Source: Halomonas sp.
GTDB lineage: Bacteria > Pseudomonadota > Gammaproteobacteria > Pseudomonadales > Oleiphilaceae
DNA length: 9,148 nucleotides
NCBI GenBank assembly: GCA_007135745.1
Contig: SLIH01000008.1
Coordinates: 1 to 9,148, forward strand
Reading direction: 5' to 3'
Shown here: positions 1 to 7,577 of the stretch, piece by piece
Position numbering within the stretch: position 1 is the first letter of the stretch
Layout: each line of letters begins with the position of its first letter
Translations under genes and position numbers: made by a program
The notes under the pieces: generated by a model
Database searches by the model: none
Told to the model about the DNA's origin: nothing
What the model saw: only the letters and a program-made list of their open reading frames with translations

Positions 1-2
1 CC

Positions 3-89
3 CGAGTTCGTTATCGGGATCTGCAGGAGAGCAACGTGGATCGCCGTTTCGGCAATGCCATTTTTGGCAGTATGCGTCTACACTGGTAA
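3..89 (+). CDS. C-terminal end of an unidentified protein (5' partial)
   Basis: An open frame enters from the left edge and ends at TAA 87-89, giving 28 residues that finish in FGSMRLHW. The next gene starts 27 bp downstream in the same direction with its own Shine-Dalgarno, which is typical operon spacing. The terminal aromatic residue after an alternating stretch would suit the last beta strand of an outer membrane barrel, but 28 residues are too few to assign a family. The other two forward frames over this stretch read less convincingly: frame 1 stays open only until the TGA overlapping the next start. The product is unknown; that this is a real gene end is inferred from spacing and composition. 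Confidence 0.5.
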   Translation, partial: RVRYRDLQESNVDRRFGNAIFGSMRLHW

Positions 90-116
90 TCGGATTAACC
101 ATAGGAAAGGAGTCGA

Positions 117-782
117 ATGATGCGTCGAGCAATGGCTGTATTCTCGCTGATGGTATTGGTCTTTTTCGGGCTTTCCGGTTGCGCCAGTACCGATGCCAGC
201 GGTGATTACATTCAGGGGTATGATTTTTCCGGTATTGAGCGGATAGCGGTTGTTGCGGTTGAAGGTGCCGGGGGGAGTGAAGCGGCCCAGAACCAGATCG
301 CGACGATGTTCAATCAGCAGTTCATGCGCAAGGGCTATCGGCCCATTGAGCGCGCTCAGATCCGGGAAGTCATGGATGAACAGAATTTCTCCCAGGAGGA
401 TGCAACATCACCCTCGGGGGCGGCCGAACTGGGGCGCATTCTTAATGTCGATGCGACCCTTCTGGTCAACGTGCCCGAGTATGAAGAGGACATGAGCATC
501 AGCGTGCAGATGGTTGATGTGTCAGATGCCGCCATCCTCTGGTCTGCTTCGGGTAACGCATCCACCGGCGCAGGACTGACTGACAAAGTGGGGGCCTTCT
601 TCGGTGGTGTCGGGGGCGCGGCAGCCGGAGCTTCCGCAGAGGGCATACCCGGAGGGGTGATTGGTGGCGCCGTTGGCGCGGCCGGTGGCGGCCTGGCTGG
701 CAAGGCGCTGACACCCCATCAGCAGGAACAGGCGGCCAAGTTGATTGAGGAACTGGCTGGGACGGTACCCGACCGCCACTGA
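117..782 (+). CDS. CsgG/LpoB-like outer membrane lipoprotein with glycine-zipper tail
   Basis: Probable envelope lipoprotein of 221 residues. A basic N-terminus and hydrophobic stretch end in the lipobox LSGC, with Cys22 as the lipidated residue. Alanine at +2 (no Asp retention signal) predicts Lol sorting to the outer membrane. Residues about 38-147 read like a compact CsgG-type domain: a strand IERIAVVAV, then ERAQIREVMDEQNF, SGAAELGRILNVDATLLV and VQMVDVSDAAILWSASG, all in family order. Residues about 152-197 are very rich in Gly and Ala with GxxxG-type spacing, resembling a glycine zipper, followed by a short C-terminal helix. The Shine-Dalgarno AGGAAAGGAG at 103-112 precedes two adjacent ATGs (117 and 120); the second has the better spacing of 7 nt. 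CsgG relatives form secretion pores or activate penicillin-binding proteins (LpoB); which role applies here cannot be told. It is likely co-transcribed with the gene ending at 89. Confidence 0.8.
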   Translation: MMRRAMAVFSLMVLVFFGLSGCASTDASGDYIQGYDFSGIERIAVVAVEGAGGSEAAQNQIATMFNQQFMRKGYRPIERAQIREVMDEQNFSQEDATSPSGAAELGRILNVDATLLVNVPEYEEDMSISVQMVDVSDAAILWSASGNASTGAGLTDKVGAFFGGVGGAAAGASAEGIPGGVIGGAVGAAGGGLAGKALTPHQQEQAAKLIEELAGTVPDRH

Positions 783-790
783 GGTGTCGG

Positions 791-828
791 GCAGGATGCA
801 CAACCTCATGCATCCTGCTCCGGGTTTT
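791..828 (+). terminator. Possible Rho-independent terminator (10-bp perfect inverted repeat)
   Basis: GCAGGATGCA (791-800) and TGCATCCTGC (809-818) are perfect inverted repeats around an 8-nt loop, starting 9 bp after the lipoprotein stop codon. A run of only four T lies at 825-828, six bases after the stem. Position and stem strength suit a terminator for the lipoprotein transcript. The weak, displaced T tract leaves open an operator or an mRNA-stability hairpin. Confidence 0.5.
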
Positions 829-917
829 CTGACTGACTTTCCAACAAATAACAGGTGGTTGGCGTTTGATTGTGCTGTGTGGAATCCGACGCCTGACATG
901 CTGCTTCTGGAGTGATC

Positions 918-2348
918 ATGAGCGAATTGAGGGCGATGCAGCCTCCCGGCAAGAGTTCGACCGAGGCCTGGGTTCGATACCTCAGTCAGGTCGAAATGCC
1001 GGTTCTGGCGGAAACGCTTCGTGAAATCAGTCAGCTCACCGACAGCGACAGCAGTACCGTCAACCAACTGGCTGAAGTCATACTCAAGGATGCTGACCTC
1101 ACCTCCCAGGTGCTGAGGCTTTCCAATACTGTTTTCTACAATCGCTCCCGGGCAACCATAAGCACAGTAAGTCGGGCCATCACGCTGATTGGCTTTGATT
1201 CCGTGCGCGCCATGGCGATTTCCTCACTGGTCATCGATGCACTGCTGACACGCAATCCGCGAAGCCATCTGCTGCGCTGTCTTGCCCGTGCCTTGCATGC
1301 CGCGGTTCAGGCACGCTACCTCGGCCCGGGAAGTAATCAGGAGAAGAAGGAAGAGGTCTTTATTGGAGCGCTTCTGAGCAACATTGGCGAGATGGCGTTC
1401 TGGGCCTGCCATACACCCCAGGCGGACGAGCTGGATCGCCTGATCAACCAGATGGATCCAGTGGAAGCACAGAAAGAGGTACTCGGTACAACCTTCGTCA
1501 ACATTACCCGTGGGCTGGTGAGCACCTGGAGCCTGGGTAGTTTTGTAAAGGAGGTGGTTGCCTCGGGTCGCCCCCGCTCGGATTCGGCCGCACTGGTGCG
1601 CCATACGATGTCTCTGGCCGAGGCGGCAGAGCAGGGGTGGCAGGGAGAGGATGTCGGGCGGGTTCTCGAGGATCTTTCGCGACACCTGGAACAGTCGAAA
1701 GATGAATTGCGTGATGAGATTCGACACAACGCTCAGGAGGCAGCCAAGGTTGCCGTGGCTTACGGGATGCCACAGGTGACGGCACTGCTTCCCGACAGCG
1801 ATGCATCATCCGTTGGGGAGCAACTGGAATCGCGCGGCGATTCCATGCTTCAGCTTCAGATACTGAGGGAGCTTTCCGAGCTGCTGGTAGCCAAGCCGGA
1901 CCTGAACCTGGTATTCCAGACCGTGGTGGAAGGCATTCACCGGGCAATCGGCATGCAGCGCGTCGTGCTGTTGATGAAAGATCCGAAAAGCAACCGGCTC
2001 ATTACCCGAAAGGTCCTGGGTGACGGTACCGCTCACTGGCGCCAGGAGTTCATTGTTGAACTGGGAGAAAAGGATCTGATCAACGCGATCCTGGCTGAAA
2101 AGCGACCCATGCGCCTGGAAAAACCCGCCGAGGGTGCCTGGAAGAATCTCGACCTGCCTGGTTTCGACCGTCATATCGGCCGACGTGCCGGACTTTTTGG
2201 CCCACTGTTTGTTGGAAAACGGGTGATTGGGCTTTTCTATGCTGATAACAGTGACCTTTACCAGCCACCGAATGAAGAACAGTTCCAGGCATTCTGCCAT
2301 TTTATCCAACAGGCTCAGCTGTGCCTTAATAACCTGTCCGAAAAGTAG
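918..2348 (+). CDS. HDOD domain and GAF domain signalling protein
   Basis: Cytoplasmic protein of 476 residues with no signal peptide or membrane segment. Residues about 20-235 form an HDOD domain: MPVLAETLREISQL, then ILKDADLTSQVLRLSNTVFY, ISTVSRAITLIGFDSVRAMA and the helix FIGALLSNIGEMAFWA. A charged helical linker (about 240-300) leads to a GAF domain at about 315-472, with LQILRELSELL, an FQTVVEGIHRAIGMQRVVLLM core, and GLFGPLFVGKRVIGLFYAD near its end. HDOD domains are non-catalytic relatives of HD phosphohydrolases found in regulators of motility, biofilm and stress; GAF domains sense small molecules. The position that reads HN or HD in many relatives is SN here, so metal-dependent catalysis is unlikely. 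I start at ATG 918 because GGAG at 909-912 lies 5 nt upstream; the in-frame GTG at 912 overlaps that Shine-Dalgarno. It stands alone after a probable terminator and converges on the next gene 24 bp away. The ligand and partner are unknown. Confidence 0.85.
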   Translation: MSELRAMQPPGKSSTEAWVRYLSQVEMPVLAETLREISQLTDSDSSTVNQLAEVILKDADLTSQVLRLSNTVFYNRSRATISTVSRAITLIGFDSVRAMAISSLVIDALLTRNPRSHLLRCLARALHAAVQARYLGPGSNQEKKEEVFIGALLSNIGEMAFWACHTPQADELDRLINQMDPVEAQKEVLGTTFVNITRGLVSTWSLGSFVKEVVASGRPRSDSAALVRHTMSLAEAAEQGWQGEDVGRVLEDLSRHLEQSKDELRDEIRHNAQEAAKVAVAYGMPQVTALLPDSDASSVGEQLESRGDSMLQLQILRELSELLVAKPDLNLVFQTVVEGIHRAIGMQRVVLLMKDPKSNRLITRKVLGDGTAHWRQEFIVELGEKDLINAILAEKRPMRLEKPAEGAWKNLDLPGFDRHIGRRAGLFGPLFVGKRVIGLFYADNSDLYQPPNEEQFQAFCHFIQQAQLCLNNLSEK

Positions 2349-2372
2349 GTCAGGGTGCTCGTCCGGAAGGGT

Positions 2373-3476
2373 TCATTCCTCATCATCACGGAACGCACTG
2401 AGATGGAACTTGGTGGCGGCATCCACCTCCGGATAGCCGGCCTCAACGAGTTCCGGAAGTTCCCCGCCAGCCAGTGTTTCCAGTACCGCGTGCACGCCCT
2501 GGGTGAGTGCTTCCAGGTGATAGCCGCCTTCCAGGCAGAGCGCCAGTCGCCCTTCGCAGTGTTCGTCGGCAAGGTTCTGTAACAGGCGAGTCATGTGGCG
2601 GAAGACGTCGTAGCTGCAGTTGAGACAAAGATCCAGGCGATGTGGGTCGAAACCCGCTGAGACCAGGATGAGATCAGGTTTGAACCAACGGGTGGCCGGA
2701 ACCAGAATGTTGTGAAACGCGCGCATCATCCCCAGGTCCCCGGTTGTGCCGGGGAGGGGAATATTGATGGTTGTGCCTTCACCCCAGCCCGCGCCCACTT
2801 CTTCCAGATGTCCGGATCCGGGGTAGAAGGGTGCGGCCCGATGAATGTCGAAAAACATGACATCGGGTGAGGCCCAGAATATATCCTGGGTGCCGTTCCC
2901 ATGGTGGGCATCCCAGTCAACGATAAGTACCCGTTCGCACCCGAGCTCGCTCTGGGCATGAGCGGCTGCCACGGCAACGTTGTTGAAAAGGCAGAACCCC
3001 CGGGCACGTACGGGCTCGGCGTGGTGCCCCGGAGGACGGCACAGCGCAAAAACGCTTTCCGCTTCGCGGTTAACGGCTGCTTCTGTGGCCATAATCGCGG
3101 CACCGGCAGCGACTTCCGCAGCATCGATACTGCCGGGGGAAACTGCGGTTGTGTCGACATCCAACCAGGCACTTTCGCCCCGAAGGCTTTCGATATCATT
3201 GAGGAAGGACAGGGTGTGTACCCGGCTGAGCTCCTCCAGGGTGGCGGGTCTGGACCCGGAGAAGCGAACACCGGGAATCGGATGCTCGGAGAGATAGTTG
3301 ATGATGCTGCTCAGTCGTCCTGGATGCTCCGGGTAATTCCACTGGATGCCCAGGCCGTTAAGGATTTCCCGCACACGACGATCCAGTCGACCGGGCAGGA
3401 ACGGTTCGGCTACGTCCGGTTTGTGTGCCAGCATTCGTTCATCCTGAATGACGAGCACCGTTCGATCACCAATCAT
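2373..3476 (-). CDS. Histone deacetylase family protein (acetylpolyamine amidohydrolase-like)
   Basis: Zinc-dependent deacetylase fold, 367 residues, cytoplasmic. The active-site series is present in order: YPEHPGRL (48-55), RPPGHH (147-152, the His pair that activates water), GFCLFNN (160-166), DWDAHHGNGTQ (187-197, zinc ligands Asp189 and His191), YPGSG (218-222), GFDPH (275-279, zinc ligand Asp277) and LEGGY (315-319, transition-state Tyr319). By analogy with the family it removes acetyl groups from lysine or from small amines such as acetylpolyamines; the substrate cannot be read from sequence. About 28 residues between MLAHKP and PEHPGRL exceed the usual short loop of class II bacterial enzymes. 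The stretch after GFDPH reads RLDLCLN where many relatives have a DPLG-type sequence. Start ATG at 3474-3476 is supported by AGGGAGG 5 nt upstream. It lies 50 bp downstream of the SIMPL lipoprotein gene in the same direction, so probably in the same transcript. I see no terminator hairpin in the 24 bp separating it from the convergent HDOD gene. Confidence 0.9.
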   Translation of the reverse strand: MIGDRTVLVIQDERMLAHKPDVAEPFLPGRLDRRVREILNGLGIQWNYPEHPGRLSSIINYLSEHPIPGVRFSGSRPATLEELSRVHTLSFLNDIESLRGESAWLDVDTTAVSPGSIDAAEVAAGAAIMATEAAVNREAESVFALCRPPGHHAEPVRARGFCLFNNVAVAAAHAQSELGCERVLIVDWDAHHGNGTQDIFWASPDVMFFDIHRAAPFYPGSGHLEEVGAGWGEGTTINIPLPGTTGDLGMMRAFHNILVPATRWFKPDLILVSAGFDPHRLDLCLNCSYDVFRHMTRLLQNLADEHCEGRLALCLEGGYHLEALTQGVHAVLETLAGGELPELVEAGYPEVDAATKFHLSAFRDDEE

Positions 3477-3526
3477 CTCTGCCTCCCTGACAGTCGTTTT
3501 GACATCCGGCCAGACCGGGGTCTTCG

Positions 3527-4243
3527 TTACTCCAGGCTGAAGGTGACGTGTATTTCTCTTGTTATGGTCCGGGTGCCGGGGCGAAAACTCTCCGCCTCAT
3601 CCGCCACCGCCCGGGCCATCATGGGGCGGGGAGTGGCGGAGCCGCTACTCATGACTTCCATGCTGCGTATGGCACCCAGTTGACGCTGTGATTCCTCAGC
3701 CAGGAGTTCTGCCTGTCGGCGGGCATCCGCTAATGCATTCTTAAGGGCTTCATCGTGGTAGATCTCGGGCGCCGAGATGGAGTGTCCCGCATCGTTTATT
3801 TCCCGGAATCCAAGTTCAGTGAGTTCGCTTACAAGTCTGGCGTACGCCTCCATGTTCGACACCGTCAGCTTCAGATCCCTGGCAACGCGGTACCCTATGA
3901 GCTCCCGCTCGGGCTGCCATTGCCACTGGGGTTGAATGCGGATGCTCATGGCCTCGACATCGTCGTCATCCAGCTCCAGGCGCTCGGAAAGTTCAAGTGC
4001 TGTACGGATTTCCGCGTTCACTTCCTGCTGCATCCGGGGTACATCATCCCCCTCGCGACTGGCCGTGGCATGCAGGTGAAAGCGGTCCGGGTGTGCGGTG
4101 ACCTCACCGGTGCCGGGGAGGCTGAGCTTATCCCCCGGACGGGAGGCCTGATCCAACGGTGGGGTCTGGTTTTCACTGCAGCCCAGAAGTGTTGTTGCCG
4201 CTACCATCAGCAGAATCAAACGCAGCTGCTTTCCAGAAAACAT
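3527..4243 (-). CDS. SIMPL-domain (DUF541/YggE-like) lipoprotein
   Basis: Predicted lipoprotein of 238 residues. Starting at ATG 4241-4243, the N-terminus MFSGKQLRLILLMVAATTLL runs into the lipobox LLGC with Cys22; Ser at +2 predicts the outer membrane. AAGGA lies 7 nt upstream of this ATG. An in-frame start 45 bp further upstream (4288) would put 15 polar residues before the signal peptide, so I reject it. The mature part carries SIMPL family hallmarks: GTGEVTAHPDRFHLHATAS (44-62), a helix and DDDDVEAMSIRIQPQW, GYRVARDLKLTV (117-128), LTELGFREINDAGHSIS (141-157), a long helix around ALKNALADARRQAELLAEES, and a C-terminal strand TITREIHVTFSLE. The family is periplasmic or envelope-bound; E. 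coli YggE has been linked to oxidative stress, but no reaction is established. It lies 66 bp downstream of the dehalogenase gene and 50 bp upstream of the deacetylase gene. Confidence 0.88.
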   Translation of the reverse strand: MFSGKQLRLILLMVAATTLLGCSENQTPPLDQASRPGDKLSLPGTGEVTAHPDRFHLHATASREGDDVPRMQQEVNAEIRTALELSERLELDDDDVEAMSIRIQPQWQWQPERELIGYRVARDLKLTVSNMEAYARLVSELTELGFREINDAGHSISAPEIYHDEALKNALADARRQAELLAEESQRQLGAIRSMEVMSSGSATPRPMMARAVADEAESFRPGTRTITREIHVTFSLE

Positions 4244-4309
4244 GCAGTTATCCTTATGGGTCAGTTCCTTGGTCAAGTTTTCGCACAAAAGTCCGGGAAT
4301 GGAAAGGTA

Positions 4310-5200
4310 TTATTTCAATTCTGCCAGCAGCTCATTGACCGCCTGAGCAAAGGCCGCCCCGGCGTCTTCCTGTAGGAAATGTCCGCCTTTCAGTGTTTTG
4401 TGCTTGAGGCCTTTTGCCCCTGGTATTCGACTGCGCATAAAACGATCCCCTCCTCGGGTGATGGGGTCGCCGTTACTGAACGTGGTCAGGAAGGGTTTCT
4501 CCCATTGTCTGAGCTGCTCCCAGGCGCGTCGGTTGGCTTCGGAGGCCGGATTGTCCGGCGTGACCGGCACGAGCCGGGGGAAGGCCCGGGTCGCCGCCTT
4601 GTAGCGTCGGGACGGGAAGGGTGCATCGTAGGCCCGCATCTCATCTTTGGACAGGGTGCGGAAACAGCCCGAATTCACGATCCGGGCGATTGGGAACCAG
4701 GGGCTGTAGAGAGCAAACCCGCGCCAGATATGGAATGCTTTTGGAACCTGTTCATCGCCGGTTGGCAGCATGCCGTTGCCGACCACGATTGCCTTGAATC
4801 GCTCCGGATTCTCGGCGGCCAGCCGCAGACCCAGCAATGAACCCCAGTCCTGGCACACCAGGGTGATGTTGTCGAGTTCGAGGGCGTCGAGGAAGGCCAG
4901 CAGCCAGTCCATGTGTTTCTGGTAGGAGTAGTCGCTGACATTGGGCAGTTTGTCTGATTTCCCAAAGCCGATCAGGTCCGGCGCCACAACCCGATGGCCG
5001 GCGTTCACGCACACGGGAATCATATGACGGTAAAGATAGGACCAGGTGGGCTCGCCGTGCAGCATCAGAACGGGGTCCGCCAGTCTTGGGCCTTCATCCA
5101 CCGTGTGCATCCGCAGCCCGTCGACTTCTACATAACTGGGCTGGAATGGATAGTCGGGCAGGTTCTCGAAACGCTCGAGCGGAGTGCGGAGGACGGTCAT
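4310..5200 (-). CDS. Haloalkane dehalogenase (alpha/beta hydrolase, DhlA-like subfamily)
   Basis: Predicted to hydrolyse carbon-halogen bonds in haloalkanes, giving alcohol, halide and a proton, in the cytoplasm. The 296-residue length is near that of the family. The N-terminus MTVLRTPLERFENLPDYPF matches the subfamily opening. Motifs in order: HGEPTW (48-53, oxyanion region), APDLIGFGKSDK (73-84), CQDWG (116-120) with nucleophile Asp118 and halide-binding Trp119, FHIWRGF in the cap with Trp159 aligned to the second halide Trp of DhlA, NGD with probable acid Asp245, and GGHFLQED with base His274. This is the Asp-His-Asp plus Trp-Trp layout of subfamily HLD-I. I start at ATG 5198-5200, with AGGGAG 7 nt upstream; the frame stays open for 28 more codons (to 5284), but that leader is unlike the family. 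The true substrate is unknown and many family members are promiscuous. It is the first gene of a probable operon with the SIMPL and deacetylase genes, divergent from fadH. A related fluoroacetate or epoxide hydrolase is the main alternative, made less likely by the two Trp residues. Confidence 0.88.
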   Translation of the reverse strand: MTVLRTPLERFENLPDYPFQPSYVEVDGLRMHTVDEGPRLADPVLMLHGEPTWSYLYRHMIPVCVNAGHRVVAPDLIGFGKSDKLPNVSDYSYQKHMDWLLAFLDALELDNITLVCQDWGSLLGLRLAAENPERFKAIVVGNGMLPTGDEQVPKAFHIWRGFALYSPWFPIARIVNSGCFRTLSKDEMRAYDAPFPSRRYKAATRAFPRLVPVTPDNPASEANRRAWEQLRQWEKPFLTTFSNGDPITRGGDRFMRSRIPGAKGLKHKTLKGGHFLQEDAGAAFAQAVNELLAELK

Positions 5201-5202
5201 AA

Positions 5203-5215
5203 GCAGGCTCCCTGC
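5203..5215 (-). promoter_or_regulatory. Small hairpin covering the dehalogenase ribosome binding site
   Basis: On the minus strand the Shine-Dalgarno AGGGAG of the dehalogenase gene lies inside GCAGG-GAG-CCTGC, a 5-bp perfect stem with a 3-nt loop. Folding would partly hide the ribosome binding site. The stem is short and could be a chance palindrome; the Shine-Dalgarno itself is well supported by its 7-nt spacing. Confidence 0.4.
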
Positions 5216-5230
5216 ATGCGGTTTGAATAA

Positions 5231-7444
<2,214 letters not shown>

Positions 7445-7457
7445 GTTTTGGTGTCGG

Positions 7458-7483
7458 GTGAGGCGCCGGGCGTAGCCCCTCAC
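7458..7483 (+). terminator. Possible weak hairpin terminator after fadH
   Basis: GTGAG (7458-7462) pairs with CTCAC (7479-7483), and GGGC/GCCC pair inside it around GTA, with a 5-nt bulge on the left arm. It starts 13 bp after the fadH stop. Only TTCAAAT follows, so there is no real T tract. It may instead be an mRNA 3'-end stabilising hairpin, with termination helped by the stronger stem at 7518-7533. Confidence 0.3.
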
Positions 7484-7511
7484 TTCAAATCTCTGTTGCC
7501 TCCCCGGAAAC

Positions 7512-7533
7512 AAAAAAGGGGCCTTGCGGCCCC
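7512..7533 (-). terminator. Rho-independent terminator for the TonB-dependent receptor gene
   Basis: Read on the minus strand, GGGGCC-GCAA-GGCCCC forms a perfect 6-bp GC stem with a 4-nt loop, followed at once by six T (complement of 7512-7517). It lies 44 bp after the receptor stop codon. This is a canonical intrinsic terminator in the minus direction. In the plus direction the same stem has no T tract. A second smaller stem, AGACCC/GGGTCT (7561-7577), sits between it and the stop and has no T tract. Confidence 0.88.
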
Positions 7534-7577
7534 GAAAGTATCAACGTCCCTGTTGAGATCAGACCCTGGCGGGGTCT

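Noticed and set aside
522..1067. Minus-strand frame spanning the gap before the HDOD gene
   Set aside because: It overlaps two well-supported plus-strand genes and has no recognisable motif or clear ribosome binding site.
1224..1729. Minus-strand frames within the HDOD-GAF gene
   Set aside because: They are fully antisense to a gene with clear domains, and their sequence is low in motif content.
2901..3683. 260-codon open frame on the plus strand
   Set aside because: It is antisense to the deacetylase and SIMPL genes, both with intact motifs and good ribosome binding sites. Its translation shows no domain.
4244..4288. Upstream start for the SIMPL lipoprotein
   Set aside because: It would place 15 polar residues ahead of the signal peptide; the ATG at 4241-4243 has AAGGA at good spacing and gives a normal lipoprotein leader.
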